DNA of 64,000 bases from Halichoerus grypus (GCF_964656455.1 NC_135715.1:75591414-75655413), one strand, 5' to 3'; shown: positions 48,708-61,919, counted from the stretch's first letter. Notes: generated from the sequence alone by a model not told the origin. Numbers and translations are program-made.

Positions 48708-49141
48708 TGCATTCTGCGTTACTTTTGATTCTGGGTAGTCGTTGTTCACATGGGAGTTTGTACTGTAGCTCAGTCCAGCCAGATGTAGGGAGTTCCTCCG
48801 TTCGTGGTGACGTGGTACCTGTCCTTGAGCCCATTTTCTAAAACTGACAGTATTGTCATGCCAAAGGATAGTGTTACTCTGTCTTCTGGGGCCTTCTCCT
48901 ATCTTGTGCCTGTCCTGTAGCTCTTGGTGATGGGGCCATATCTAAACCTAGCGGGGACATAAAGTTACCAGGATATTCCTAGGCTAAGGACACCTCTGTC
49001 ATGTGGGAAAGGTTGCTGCTTTCAGCAGCAGCAGGGAAACTTTGAGCAGAAAACCAGTGCTGGTAATCTTTCTGCACAAAGCAGAAGGTGGTCATGTAAG
49101 AAAATCTATACCATATTGTATTTAAAAGAAGAAGATCTCAG

Positions 49142-49340
49142 GGGCTCCTGGGTGGCTCAGTCGTTAAGCGTCTGCCTTCGGCTCAGGTCATGATCCCAGG
49201 GTCCTGGGATCGAGCCCCGCATCGGGCTCCCTGCTCTGCGGGAAGCCTGCTTCTCCCTCTCCCACTCCCCCTGCTTGTGTTCCCTCTCTTGCCGTGTCTC
49301 GCTCTGTCAAATACATAAATGGAATCTTTAAAAAAAAAAA
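49142..49340 (+). repeat. Can-SINE, sense
   Basis: The duplication AAGAAGATCTCAG (49129-49141 and 49341-49353) flanks a near-consensus body. Confidence 0.96.
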
Positions 49341-49853
49341 AAGAAGATCTCAGAAATTCAGAGCTAAATGGAACCTTAAACGACCACCTAGTCAATCTCA
49401 AGAAACAGTCCTGGAGAAGTAGAGATGACCACTGGTTTGAGTTTGAGGTATCACTACTAACTTACCCCAATTGTTTTATGGCATTTCCTTTCCACATAGG
49501 TGTGTGTAAATATATATGGGTCTTAGGACCACTTTGCCGAAAATCACCTTAATTTCTGTATCTTTAATATAAGAAAAATCATCATAACATTCCATGTGTT
49601 TTCAACTTTTACTTTATTTTCACTGATTTCTGAATATTTGATAATAGGATATAATTTGAATTTCTCTCCTCCCCTGTGGGACGGATCACTTACTTAATTC
49701 TTTCAGGGTTGCCAGTAATCAATGTTTGTAATTCCCAGTCCTGACCGTGTAATGTAGTGGTGTCTTATCCAAGGAGAATAGATTAATGTGTGTGTTTGGG
49801 TGGGGGTGGAGTTTAACTTCAACTTTTTTTTTTCAACTATGCTTAAGGTCTTT

Positions 49854-50054
49854 TTTTTTTTCTTTTTTAGATTTTATTTATTTATTTGACAGAGAGAGAC
49901 ACAGCGAGAGAGGGAACACAAGCAGGGGGAGTGGGAGAGGGAGAAGCAGGCCTCCCGCGGAGCAGGGAGCCCGATGCGGGGCTCAATCCCAGGACCCTGG
50001 GACCACGACATGAGCCGAAGGCAGATGCTTAACGACTGAGCCACCCAGGCGCCC
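49854..50054 (-). repeat. Can-SINE, antisense
   Basis: The perfect 17 bp duplication CTATGCTTAAGGTCTTT (49837-49853 and 50055-50071) flanks a near-consensus copy. Confidence 0.97.
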
Positions 50055-50807
50055 CTATGCTTAAGGTCTTTGCTGTAGTATTCTTATTCTATACTTACTG
50101 TAGTATTCTTGTAAATACAGGCTTTAATCACTAAAAAAAATTTTTAAGCTGAAAGTCAAACCTCTGTATTACTTCTTCCAAAAATATCTTAAAAGGGTTG
50201 TTGGGTCAGTATCCTTCGATAAGATGCCTCATTTAAACACAGTTTTTGTTTACTTTTTTCCTTCTTTTTATCTTTGTTTTGTTTTGGGTGTGCAGTAAAG
50301 TAAGTTTACTTAGTAAATGCCTTTGATTTAAGATCCTAAACTCCCAAGGATCTTAGTGTAGTGCCTTGACCCTATCTCTGGATTTGGAAGAAGTCCTTGG
50401 GATATAAGAGCTACCCTTGTACCAGCTGCCAGTGAAAAGCAAAAGTGAGCAAACAAACCCTTAGGACAATACCAAGGAAATGTGGCAAAGAGATCTTTTT
50501 CTTTTTGACATCTTGCAATTTTAACCAACCAAGCAAACAGACGAACCCCAAATTTAAGAAAATGAAAACACTCTAGATTTTATTTGCCTCCTGCTGGAAT
50601 TTAAACTTAGAAGGGATACCCATCAGAATTAATTTCAACTTTTCACTGGTCAGTATCTCAGCATTTCACCTCTTTATTCTAACTAAAACCACATCTATCC
50701 ATTCATTCCATTGTCTTCATTAGTTTCTGAATTGATTTTTAAAAGGCACACTAGCATTCACGATATTGCCTCAGAGGAAGGAGTTTCTTGAATTGACTAG
50801 AACAATA

Positions 50808-50985
50808 CTTCTCAAACCTGAATGTGTATTTGAATGCCCCAGACCTTGTTAAAATGCAGGTTCCGGTTCTACGTATGTGGGTGGGGACCCAGAGTCTTCA
50901 CTGCTAACCACCTGCCGGGTCATGCGGGTGCTATGGGTCTGTGGACCACACCCCAAGTGGCAAGGCCCTAGCACACTTTCTTTGG
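50808..50985. repeat. MER5-like nonautonomous hAT fragment
   Basis: ACTTCTCAAACCTGAATGTG, TTAAAATGCAGGTTCCGGTT and GACCCAGAGTCTTCACTGCT follow the MER5A consensus order. Confidence 0.65.
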
Positions 50986-51336
50986 GAGTTTAGTAATATG
51001 TGTTACTATTAAAAGAGAGTTTTGTGACCCAATAAGGTTGGGAAATTCTGTTATAAACAATGTTACACAGCTGTCATTTGGATTTATGGGAGCCTGTGGC
51101 TACTAATGTATCCTTGTGCATTTCCTAGAGGTAGACTTTTTGCATGGACCTGCTATGCAACTAGTATTCCCTGTGACATATATATAGGAAACTTTACCTT
51201 ATAGACTCTGTTCTGAAAAATAATTTCAAGGAGTCTTTTGAGTCCATAATTTAATTTAGTACCACCTTTTTAAAGAAGCGATAGGCCCCTTTTGAATGAG
51301 CCATTTTACTAATCATTTAAAAAATCTGACTCTCTT

Positions 51337-51526
51337 GGGCGCCTGGGTGGCTCAGTTGGTTAAGCGACTGCCTTCGGCTCAGGTCATGATCCTGGAGTTC
51401 CGGGATTGAGTCCCACATCGGGCTCCCTGCTCAGCAGGGAGTCCGCTCCTCCCTCTCATGCTCTCTGTCTCTCATTCTCTCTCTCGCAAATAAATACAAT
51501 CTTAAAAAAAAAAAAAAAATTAAAAA
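51337..51526 (+). repeat. Can-SINE, sense
   Basis: The perfect 18 bp duplication AAAAAATCTGACTCTCTT (51319-51336 and 51527-51544) flanks the element. This is the shorter subfamily, with CTCTCATGCTCTCTGTCTCT in its tail. Confidence 0.97.
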
Positions 51527-51884
51527 AAAAAATCTGACTCTCTTAAATCATTTTAAAAAATACTTGCAAAGGGAAAATTTGAAGCTGATCTGGTGTTGTG
51601 AGTGTGATTTTGTGTGTGTGTGTGTTGTCACTGCATTTCACCTTTGTTATGGATTATTAAAGTTGTGAGTTCTCGAGAAGACCTTCTTTAGCTGGATTTA
51701 AGGGTGGGATGCATCAAGTCAGTAGAAACAGCCCCAATACTTAAGAACAGTCTACAGTATAGCACATAGTCAACATGGGTAGTGTATTAATCATGCAGTT
51801 TTGCCTAGTGAGTTCATGCTGTGTGGGAACTAGCACCTTTTCGTGGACCTTGGGTCTTTTGAAGTTGAGATAGCATTATTGGTG

Positions 51885-52070
51885 ACATTTATTAATCTCT
51901 AATGAAGTGCTGGTATTGTTCTAAATACTTTTTAATATGTTCTCAATCACCCTCAGAAGATTATTGGTGCCCCAGTCATACCCATTCTACAGACCAGAAA
52001 CTGAGATCCCTAGAGACTTAGAAACTTTTCCTAATGTAGTTTGGTAGAGCAGATTTTGAACCCAGGGGTC
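51885..52070 (-). repeat. MIR/L2-like fragment, antisense
   Basis: CATACCCATTCTACAGACCA, GAAACTGAGATCCCTAGAGA and GATTTTGAACCCAGGGGTCT match the complement of MIR. Confidence 0.72.
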
Positions 52071-54870
52071 TGAGTGCCATCAGTGTAAAACATGCATTTA
52101 CTAATTGGTTCTGTTACTGTTTTAACCACTGTTTATTGACGGATGACCATGTGATCACTACTTTGCATATATTATATCTCGTTCATAAAGTTAAAAAGGC
52201 AACGTCTTCCTGTCATGAAGAAATTGAAGGAAGCGTAGTTTGTTAACGATTGTTGTTTCACAATATAAAAGAAAGACTTGCTCATCGTACATAACTTGGA
52301 AAATGGTGAAAAGTATGGGCGAAATAAATGACCTGTATGTCATCTAGAGAGATGCTGTAAGAAACAGCAATTCTCTTCATTATAGACGATACACACTTTA
52401 TATAGTGTGAAAGATATACATATTACTTTCACATAGTAGACGGTACACATACATACATATATATTTTTTGAACAAAATCCTTCCTTTAAGGTGATTTCAT
52501 AAATTTACAATTAACATAACTCAGATTTTTGTCATGAAATCCTAACTCCATTTTTGAACTTAGCGACCTCTCTGCTTTTTCCCCTGTGAAATAGATACCT
52601 TTTTAAAAGCTCTCTGAAAGTCTAACTCAGCCTTTGGGATTGTAATTAAAAGCAGCAAACGCATTTCTCCCACCTTCGGCAAAGGCTCTTGACCACACCT
52701 GATACGCTGGTGAGTGTGTTTGGGTTTGGTACGCGGAGGCTTTGCTTGAGTTTAGAGTTTCCTCCCTGACGTCCCTGGGACGTCTGGAGCCGCCAACCGT
52801 AGCGGCTCTGAGCAGTGAGCGAGCTGTCAGCCTCTGAGCAGGCTCTGGCCGGGAGTGCACACAGCGTCAAAGCCGTGAATAAGCGATTTCTGCAGTTTCC
52901 GTAGCTGAGAGCCTGTGTGATTCTCCGTGATGCTCAGTCACACCCCAGTCCTGCTCTGAATGTGGCTGTTTTTCAAAGAGAAGGATGGTAGCTAGAGGGG
53001 AAATAGCAAGATTTTGGAGTCTGGAAAGCCTTCACATGGGTATGTGTGCACAGAATGAATTATTATATTGTGGCGATGTTGCTGATTCCACTGTTTCCTT
53101 CCAAGTTACGCTGCTTTCTCTTTGCTGCTTCTTGTCAGTTTAAGTGTGTCTGTGAAAGTTCATTCATCCTAGTGCAGCGTCCTGAGGGTACTTTTAGTTG
53201 TGGGTACAGTAAATCAAGGAAACTGGCTTTGTTTATGGTATAGCTGTTAGTGTGAAATGGAAAATAAGAAGCAAGCATCCTGTATGAGTTATGGATCTGG
53301 TTTTTATTGTGCTGGTGTTTCTTCTGTTACATGAAATTCTTTTATACAAGAGTTTATTGTTGGGCTGTATATAAAAATGTTCCTTGCTGATTTGGGGTAT
53401 GTAAGGCTCTCAGTTGATTTCTGAAAAAGACTGTTTACTGTTTTCAAAAGTGTATTGCCCCGTATTTGGTTACTGCACTGTTCTCCCTCTTACTTTTCAG
53501 TACTTTTGTGAGTGTTGTCAGCTAAAGTAGTTCCTCTTTAAATGTGAAGGAAATGTGGTGCTCTCACCCTAAAAAGTTATAGATTGTGATCCATGTATTC
53601 TTTAAAAGGAGTAAGAAAAAACAACTACTTCACAGGAAGAATTTTAGCCAACTGCTACAACGTGGATACAGTAGGATGCCTTTTTAAAAGTCTTCTCTCT
53701 GTTTTTGCCTTAAGTCAATGCCAGTAACTCAGACTGAAATGAATGAGAATTGCAGCTGACAGCTTGAAGGCTGCCTTGGGCCTCACTGGGGCAATACAGT
53801 TTAGAGTTTGTGCTTCTTCCTTGTTTTAATTGGTTTTCTGTGTTGGCCGAGAGCAGACAGGGATGTGGTTATGGCTTCTGTGTCTGGCAGACTGAAAAAA
53901 CAAGACCAGCGTGTACGCCCGTTTCACTAAAAAGTTGCCCACTGATAACTGCATTCAGAGCACAGACCTGCCTACCAGGGGCTGTGCTTGTCCACTTCAG
54001 TAACTGGGTACCATGATCCTGTTGTCTGCTGTGGACCAGATGAGGCTGGAATGGAGAACAGGGGGTGCTGGCTGCCCCACTCATCCTGAGCACCAGTGGG
54101 TGGATCTGTGTGTTTATTACAGCCGAGCCAGCCACGCCAGCGTGTGGGAGAGCAGAGGTGGCCAGGCGGGCAGTGAGGGGAGCCCCCCGCTGTCCTGCTC
54201 CTCTCAGCATTCCTCCACTCCCTGGGCAAGATTCCCAGTCTTTCTTCCCACACTCTTGCAAAGGCCGAGGGAAGGCCTGACCTAGCCTCTGGCTGTGAGT
54301 GGAATGCTCTCGATGTAGCTAAAGAAAGAGGCGCAGCATGGCAGAATCTTCTGTGCAAGGCTTTGCGCTCGCCCCCACCGCCGTGTTGCCTGAGGCTCCC
54401 CTGCTCCTGCCCTGCCACCGCAGGTGGCTCTGTTCCTTCGATGAGCCTGGCTGGAAAGAAAAGGAAGGAACTCTCTTTAACTGGGAAGGCTGGTTCTGTA
54501 GGAATTTTCTCTTCTCCGGCTCTGAATGTTTACTGGCTCAGTGTGTTCCAAAGACTTTTTCATACACTGGCTATGCTAAGCATATGTGTGTATGTATATA
54601 TATATATAATGGAAATGACAGCAAACACAGTATTTAGTTGACTTTAAATGATATGCCAGCATAAGATAAAATACTGAGTTTGCTAAATTCTGGGTTCTCT
54701 TTTATTTGAGCACCCTGATTGGGCGGGGGGCAGGGGAGGGGTTGGGGGACCCTGAGGGACAGCCTGATGGCCCTTCTCTCAGGAGGAAGCTCCAGCCAGG
54801 GACAGGCAGGGAGAGGGTGGGCCCTGGGCCGTGGTCCCTGTGGCTAAGTGAGGGCAGGACTGAGGCAGGT
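52071..54870. other. Repeat-poor intronic block with GC-richer segments
   Basis: About 2.8 kb has no recognisable SINE or LINE. Two GC-richer parts (52,650-52,880 and 54,010-54,450) contain CpGs. Frames of 60-148 codons overlap on both strands with no family resemblance, so I do not call a gene. A short TA repeat lies at 54,596-54,608. Confidence 0.5.
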
Positions 54871-55075
54871 GCGTAGCAGGATTGCTTTGGAGCCAGACAG
54901 ACCTGGGTTTGAATTCCAGCCCCACCACCTGGGAGCAGTTACTTAACCTCTTTGAGCCACAATTTCCTTCCCTATAAACGGACAGTATTAATTCCAAGAT
55001 GCTTACAAGGCTTGACCAAGATGATTTATATTAAGTGTTTAGCGCAGTGCCTGGTACACACTAAGAGTTCATTCC
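54870..55075 (+). repeat. MIR SINE, sense
   Basis: TTGCTTTGGAGCCAGACAGA, CTGGGTTTGAATTCCAGCCC, ACTTAACCTCTTTGAGCCAC and TTTAGCGCAGTGCCTGGTAC are classic MIR segments in order. Confidence 0.9.
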
Positions 55076-56614
55076 GGGGATGTGGTGAAACCAGATAGGT
55101 TCTTGCTCAGGATTTGCGCAGCCAGCCAAGAAGCAACCATCAGGAGCTGCGAGGGGGTGGTGAGACCCAGCCCAGAGAGCTGTCGGGGGGTAGCCAAGTG
55201 GGGGAGAGGAGCCCAGGACAGATCCACGGGTGGCAGCATGGTGGACTGGGGAGCCATAGTCAGAACCAGAAACCCAAGGAAGAGCAGCAGCTTGCTAAGA
55301 GGATGCCAAGGGACAAGCCCAAAGGTAAAACCTGAGGGTTCATGGCAAGACACTGAGAAACCGAGAGCCTAAATCCCATGTCTGAATTGGAGACGGGACG
55401 GAGGGCAAGCTTCCAGAGTGGGAGGAAGCTGAGGTCTCTCCATCTGCTCTGCTCCCAGGGGAGAGTGGAGCTCCGGGAGACCTTGGGGGTGTTGTCTTGG
55501 GGATACGAAACCCTGGTATCTGAGGGCTCTGAATACCCACTTGGCATATGAGCACAAGCAGACTCTTTTCCAAATGATATAGAATATATGTATATGACCC
55601 AACTCTAGGGTAAGTTTTGGCCTTAAATTGAGAAGAGGGAAGATGATTCATAGGTAGTTTAAAACAAAACTCATTAAACCATTTGTAGAAACAAAATCCA
55701 CTGTCGGGGGTTTGGTGTAAATGAAGCCCAGTTGTGATGTAACTTATTCACATCACCAACCACTCCAGGCAGCAGAAGTCAGCAGTGGCCCTAAGTTGAA
55801 TCCAGATGAAAAGCTATATGCTGGGAGAATTATTTTCAGAAGACCCATAGACACTATTAAACGTTATCAGTGAAGGCTAGCATGTCCATTTCTAGGACCC
55901 TTTTTGATCTTATTGTCAATACATTTAAAAGGCTCAAAAATACTATTTATGGGAAATGGTTTGCAGGTCTTGATTAGGCATAATAGTCACTTTCGTGACG
56001 GTAACATTTTAAATTCTAGATATGAAAGCTAATCATTCAAGCCTTTCACCCAGTCAAGTGACAGTGACTAGTAAGCATGTTTCTTTTCCCTAAAAAGTTC
56101 TTTTACCTGGGAGAGGGGTGGGGGCAGATATAAAGAGATAGGTACATGAACAACTAACCAGAATATTGTAGTTAAACAGCTAAAATATAATAACATAAGT
56201 GTGATGAATATTTTAAAGGTGGTAAGCCCTACCATGCTTCTGGAACATCAGAGACAGAGATTGTTGCTGCAGGGGATCAGGGAATAACAGGGAGGAGAGC
56301 CAAAAAGTCATGGAACCCATCACTAAGAAGTGGGAGCCAAGCTGCCTCAAAGTCGACGAGGCAGAATCTGATTGGCTCTTTGGATGAGAATGTTGCTCCA
56401 TGTGGAGAGGGTGGCATGGACAAAGGGATTTTGTCCTTTTTGTTAATATAGGGAACATTCAGTGGTACAGAGTAGCTAAAGCAGAGGTTTTCACCAATGA
56501 GATCAGGGTACGTTGCTCTCCAGATTGTGACTTGCTGCACGGACAGGCCACAGAACCCATCCATCCTAGAACAAATCCATGCGGGTGGTTTACGTAAGTT
56601 TGGCCTTCAAGTCC

Positions 56615-56785
56615 CATGGTTCCCACAGTTAGCCAGGCATCAGAATCACTTGGCATGCTTTTGGAAATCAGTTCTCAGCAAACATCCCACTCTCCCTGAG
56701 CACTTGGTTCCGTGGTCCAGCGTAGGGCAGGAATCTTTATTCTAAACATTCCCCAGGTGATTGGGAGCCATCCCTGTTGGATGCA
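56615..56785. repeat. MER5-like hAT fragment
   Basis: GCCAGGCATCAGAATCACTT and GGAATCTTTATTCTAAACAT followed by CCCCAGGTGATTGGGAGCCA match MER5 arms. Confidence 0.6.
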
Positions 56786-57289
56786 TGGGAGCCACTGAAG
56801 AGGAAGGAGTGTCTCGTGTTTTGACACTGAAGCCAGCCCCCTGGAACCGGGTTGGTCCCCTCTGTGTGCGTCTCCATGGCTCAAGAGTGGCTCTGGGTCG
56901 TCGGGGTTTCAGCCCCTGCAGCGGTGGCTCTGTGAGAGCTGCTCACGCCCTGAGCCCAAGCTGCTGGCCTGCCTCCCTCCCCTGAGTTTGCTATTTCTGG
57001 TTTGAAGATGGGAAGCGAGGCGGGCTTATCTCGAACCTGAGGAAGTCTTGAGTGACCAGCAGGAGGTTTTCTAAAATATGTGTTTTGAACAGATTATTCT
57101 AAGTGTAGGAATTCCCCTGCAATCAGCCAGGTTTGGTGAGGGGAAGTCCCCCCAGAGGAGCTGCCCCGCGGCGGGAGGAGGGCTGCTCGGTAGGTAGTCC
57201 GTGTTGGGGTGAGGTGCATCATGACAACGGCTGACATCTGGTGACCTTCACATCAAGTGGCTGATGGTGAAGCCCGCTGTGTTCGTTCT

Positions 57290-57500
57290 TACCTTCTTTT
57301 TATGTAACAAAACACTTCCACATGCACCCTGTCACTGGCCCTCCCCACGGACGCCTGAGACACATTAAGAGACGTGTCATTTTTCTCCATTGCAAATGAG
57401 AAAGTGAAGACTCAGGGAGCTCAGGGTCTTTTTCTGCGTGGCCTTGCTTGGACCCACACCAAGGTCTCTAGACTCCCAGACCGGTGCTTTTGAAATTCCA
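57290..57500 (-). repeat. MIR-like fragment, antisense
   Basis: TTTTTCTCCATTGCAAATGA, GAAAGTGAAGACTCAGGGAG and ACCAAGGTCTCTAGACTCCC give a weak match to the complement of MIR. Confidence 0.5.
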
Positions 57501-58034
57501 TCACTCTGCTCAAAACCCCTTAAACATGCAGAAATAAGCTAAACGGGAAATAGACGGGTTGTGTGTCCTGAGAAAAGCTCCCACCAGGACATGTTTTCTG
57601 TGTGCGTAAATCGGACTCCTATAGGAAGTCCTTACCCTTTGGCACATGTTATAAAACAAAATTTTCCATTGTTGGTGATGTTTGATATTTCCTGTCATAA
57701 AAATTCACCTTTGGAGTCTGTAGCCAGGTTTCATCCCTTCACCAATGCAAAATATAAGTCCAGACAGAAGAATGTCTGTTGCGTCCCTGAGGAATGTTTC
57801 CCTTAGGAATGTGGAAGCTGTTTATTGTTGGCCTTTAAAAAAAAAACAAACAAAAGGAACCTTAGGTCATCTCTAGTTGTATTATCTCTGTATTTGCAGC
57901 GGTCCTGCTGACTTAAAAATAGTCTGTGCTCTATGGATGTGTGGCTCTCTCCAGTTGTCCCTAAAGCCACATCTGGCCGGGCTGTGCATGTGGCCTGGGG
58001 AGGTGACCGGTTCACTCAGGAAGTAAGCAGGGAA

Positions 58035-58065
58035 CCGCGGTGGGGGTGGGGGTGGGGGAGGGGAG
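58035..58065. repeat. (GGGGGT)n-like G-rich simple repeat
   Basis: GCGGTGGGGGTGGGGGTGGG and GGAGGGGAG give at least four G-runs, which could form a G-quadruplex on the + strand. Confidence 0.7.
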
Positions 58066-58382
58066 AACTCAGAGCTAAATCTCAAGGTACGACTGCAGAA
58101 GGGACAGGGCTAGGTAGGGGATGCCACAGGAAGAAGGTGGCCCAAGTGCAGCACCTGGGAGACCCTCAGGGAACAACAGCCTTTCCAGAAGGATGCTAAC
58201 TATGACAATTCAACAAGAATGTTAAGAATTCATTTTATACAGACTTAGAGTATTTCTGTGGATTTACTCTATGGAAAAAGGTGTATTTCAAAATTGGTCC
58301 GAGCCAGAGCTATGTGCTAAAAATCAGTATGCAGAGCTTTTAGATAGCGAAGGATGTTCTCTTTGGGCTTGAGTGCAGCTTT

Positions 58383-58578
58383 TTTTTTTTTTTTTTTAAG
58401 ATTTTTTATTTATTTATTTGACACAGAGAGCACAAGCAGGTGGAGTAGCAGCAGAGGGAGAGGGAGAAGCAGGCTTCCCGCCGAGCAGGCAGCCCGATGC
58501 GGGGCTCGATCCCAGGACCCTGGGATCATGACCTGAGCCGAAGGTAGACGCTTAACGACTGAGCCACCCAGGCGCCCC
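58383..58578 (-). repeat. Can-SINE, antisense
   Basis: The duplication TTGAGTGCAGCTTT (58369-58382 and 58579-58592) flanks a near-consensus body. Confidence 0.97.
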
Positions 58579-58744
58579 TTGAGTGCAGCTTTAAGAAGTG
58601 CTATGGAAAGAGAACACACCGTGTCTGCTTTCATATTACTGTATCTAGGGCTTTGGGGGATTTTAAAAGTGATTTCAATCCACAACAATCTTTGATCCAT
58701 GTTTCCAAGATTGTTTTCAAAAATGGCTTTTCCACACCTATGTA

Positions 58745-59400
58745 TTCAACAGAAGAAATACGTTTGGTGAGGCTGTGGAGAAATTGGAGCCCTGTGCATT
58801 GTTGGTGAGCGTATACAGTGGGGCAGCCACGGTGGAAAACAGTATGGAAGTTCCTCCAAAAGTTAAAATAGAGTTGCCATGTAATCCAGCAATCCCACTT
58901 CTGGGTATACATCCCAAAGAATTCAAAGCAGGGTCTCCAAGAGATCTGTGCATAGCCATGTTCACTGCAGCATGACTCACCGTGGCCAAGAGCGGGGAGC
59001 AACCCAGGGACATCCACAGATGAATGGATATAGAAAACATGGTGTGTACATACAATGGAATATTATTCTACCTTTAAAAGGAAGGAAATTCCGACAACAT
59101 GCTACACACATGAACCCTGAGGACATGATGCTAAGTGAAATAAGCCAGTCACAAAGGGACGAATGCTGTATGGCCCCACTTAAAGTATCTAAAGTGGTCA
59201 AAATCATAGAAACAGAAAGTAAGAAGGTGGCTGCCAAGGAAGGGGGTAGGAAGAAGGGAGAATTAGTGTTTAATGGGTATAAGGTTTCCATCTTGCAAGA
59301 TGAAAAAGTTCTGGCGACCTGTTCACAACCATGCGAATATGCAACACTGTTGAACTGCAGTTAAAATGGCTAAGATGGTTAATGTAATGTTACTGTGGTT
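58745..59400 (+). repeat. L1M LINE 3' region, sense
   Basis: GAGGCTGTGGAGAAATTGGA, AATCCAGCAATCCCACTTCT, ATTCACCC-free GATGAATGGATATAGAAAAC, CAATGGAATATTATTCTACC and GCTAAGTGAAATAAGCCAGT follow the sense order of ancient L1 3' ends. Overlapping frames are disrupted ORF2/3' UTR sequence. Confidence 0.87.
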
Positions 59401-59879
59401 TTTTTTTAAACACAATAGAAAGGAGGAAAGGAAGGAAGACATTAAATTTACTCTTTTTATTATTAGAATATATTCATTTCTCCTAATTTTGCTGAAGGTA
59501 CATATTGAGAATTTATCGTAGCTCCACATCATGCAAAATTCTCCCAAAGAAAAAGTCACCATGACTGACCTTAATCTATAGTTGAAGATTTTGAGGTCAT
59601 TAGGTTAAGTGAGACTACACTCACTCAGTGAGGAAGTGATGAGGCGGAGTGAAGAGGCCTGCGATCCACGTGGCCCGTGGCGCAGACCGGCTGTGTGTGC
59701 AGAGGCCTGCCCGGTGGAGGTGCCCGTGGGCTTCGGCACACGGTGGGAGAGAAGATCTGCTATGTAGAGTGGGGTCGGATTACAGAGGGCCTTGAACTGC
59801 TGCAGGAGAATTTTGTCAGGATGCAATTGACAACTACGATGTAGTTTCTAGTGAAAATGATGAAACCGATGTTTTAAGA

Positions 59880-60075
59880 AGTTCACCTTGGATAAGTCTC
59901 GGGAATAAAAGGCACAACATAAGGAATATAGTCAATAATATTGTGATAGCGTCCTGTGGGAATAGGCGGGAGCTCCACTTGTGAATATAGCACGGTGTTA
60001 TCAAATTACTATGTGGCGCACCTCAAACTTAAGGAACATCGTGTGTCAACTATACTTAAAAAAAGAAAGAAAAGG
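59880..60075 (+). repeat. L1 3' UTR fragment with A-rich tail, sense
   Basis: AGGAATATAGTCAATAATAT, CAAATTACTATGTGGCGCAC and TGTCAACTATACTTAAAAAA match an L1 3' UTR ending in an A-rich tail. Confidence 0.75.
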
Positions 60076-60274
60076 TACAGACAGAAAACCAGTTTACCTT
60101 GGAAGTGAGCTGTAGGATGGCTGGCAGGGAGCCAGGTGGGGACGGCAAGCAGGAAGACCACCGTGTGCATCTGGCCTTGCACCCAGCTCTGTGTAGCCCT
60201 GTTAAATAGTTAAAGATCTTGGAACTTTAGCTTTTCTCATCAGCAATCTGCAGTTCAGTTAAAAACCAATATTT

Positions 60275-60365
60275 TGAGTGCTTTTTCTCTGCCAGGTATT
60301 ATGCGAGGTGCCAGGGATACAAAAACGGACTCTGTCCCTACCCTAAAGGAAGTTACGGTCTCAGA
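60275..60365 (-). repeat. L2-like fragment, antisense
   Basis: TTGAGTGCTTTTTCTCTGCC and GGTGCCAGGGATACAAAAAC resemble the complement of the L2 3' end. Confidence 0.55.
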
Positions 60366-60799
60366 AGGGCAACACACATGTCAAGACAGTGCGTATGCAC
60401 TGAGGCCGCATCAAACTGTAGCACTAAAATCCCTCCCATCCAGACAGCAGACACTGAAAACCCCAACTCCATAAAATGTGTGTAAATTATAGGACAGAAA
60501 CAAGGAGTCCTCAACTGAGAGGGACTTGAAAATCGTGAAGGGAAAAGGATAAAACAGAAAATCAGATCTTGGCAGACCCAGTTGGGACCCGGGATCAGGA
60601 GTAGGAAGAAAAGGGAAGCAAGAGGGACAGGAGATGGGTGAACATTGCTATGCTCCAGAATGCTGTGGAAGTACCAAGATTGGGATAGTAAGCCATTTTT
60701 ATTCTGTCCAGTCGTCTTTGCCTTATCACTTAATAACAAGGGTAGTCCTGGCAGAGGCAGCGCCGGCGAGGAGGAGCGAGGACATTGGCTTGATCGCTG

Positions 60800-60935
60800 C
60801 CGCACACGCCGTGTCCTATCGCGGCGTCAGTTACTTATCTGGAAGTTGGGGAAACCAGCAGTAGCCACCACATAGCATTGCCGTGAGGATTATATGAGCC
60901 GAGTCACGCGAAACAACACTCTGTGCCTGGCGCAT
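60800..60935 (+). repeat. MIR fragment, sense
   Basis: TTGCCGTGAGGATTATATGA and CACTCTGTGCCTGGCGCATT match the MIR 3' half. Confidence 0.65.
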
Positions 60936-61254
60936 TGTGATGCTGAGGGAAATCATCTTGCACTTGTGCAATGTTTTTCAGTTTATTCAGATAGTGCTTT
61001 TATGTATCATTTCACCTGAGGTTCACAGTAATGTAACAATAAGTTACTTGTTGAGGATTTACAAATGACCCCGGGCGATGCCTATTACTATCTGTATTGG
61101 ACAATTTGGCAGATGAAACATTGAGAAAGAAACTTGACCAAGGACTCAAACTACTAACAAACAAAACACCAGAAATGATTTTTATGCAGCACTGTTATCT
61201 GAAGCCAAGTCTGCCTGCCCCAAAGCCCTGCTCTTGGACTATGTGTTGGTTGTA

Positions 61255-61905
61255 TTTTCATCCATCCATCCAGCAAATACTTAGTGAGTGCCTGTGTGTG
61301 TCAGGCAGTGGCCGGGTACTGGAAATACAGTTAAGAACAAAGCTGACAAAATCACTGCCTTTATGTAGTTTGCATTTTAGTTGGAGAGACAGACAGCACA
61401 CAAAGTATATTAGATGGTCAGAGATGCTGTGGAGAGAAATGAATCCGGAAAGAAGAGCAGGGGTGGAGAGAGGGGTGGTTTTGAACGGGCTGGTCAGGGA
61501 GGGACTTGCCTGAGTCTTGTGTGCTTGGGGGAGGATATCAGGCCCAGGGAACAGCGACCCCGGACAGGGGAGAGCCGGGCCAGGAAGCGAGCTGCCAACA
61601 GAGCCAGAGCTGAGTGACAGGGCTAGGAAGTGCAGAGTGTGTTTGCGGTGGGGTTGGGGGGCCCATCTTCAGGGTCTTGGCCTTTCTCCCCTGGATGGTT
61701 TGGAGTGGTGGAGTGTCAGGATGGCTCTAGCTACTTTGGGGAGAATCACAGCTAGCGGGGAGGGGCTGCTGGGGTGACCTGGCTGGAGAGATGGGAGAGC
61801 AGTGAGAACAAGCCAGATTCTGCACCTGTTCTCAGGGGGAGTCAGGATTTGCTGATGAGCTGGATGTGGGATGTGCGAGGCAGAAGAAAAAGGATGACCT
61901 CTGAA
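61255..61905 (-). repeat. L2 LINE 3' region, antisense
   Basis: CCAGCAAATACTTAGTGAGT, GGTACTGGAAATACAGTTAA, TTGGAGAGACAGACAGCACA, GGCTGGTCAGGGAGGGACTT and later GGATTTGCTGATGAGCTGGA follow the complement of L2 through its 3' end. The overlapping 138- and 86-codon frames are repeat-derived. Confidence 0.75.
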
Positions 61906-61919
61906 TAGATAAAACGTGT

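Noticed and set aside
53869..54418. Antisense frames of 130 and 148 codons
   Set aside because: They overlap other frames on both strands, contain no known motif and lack conserved start or splice sites. They are composition artefacts unless conservation says otherwise.
58948..59364. 138-codon frame
   Set aside because: It lies in a sense L1M 3' region and is a remnant of LINE sequence.
61097..61777. Frames of 138, 67 and 86 codons
   Set aside because: They sit on an antisense L2 fragment.
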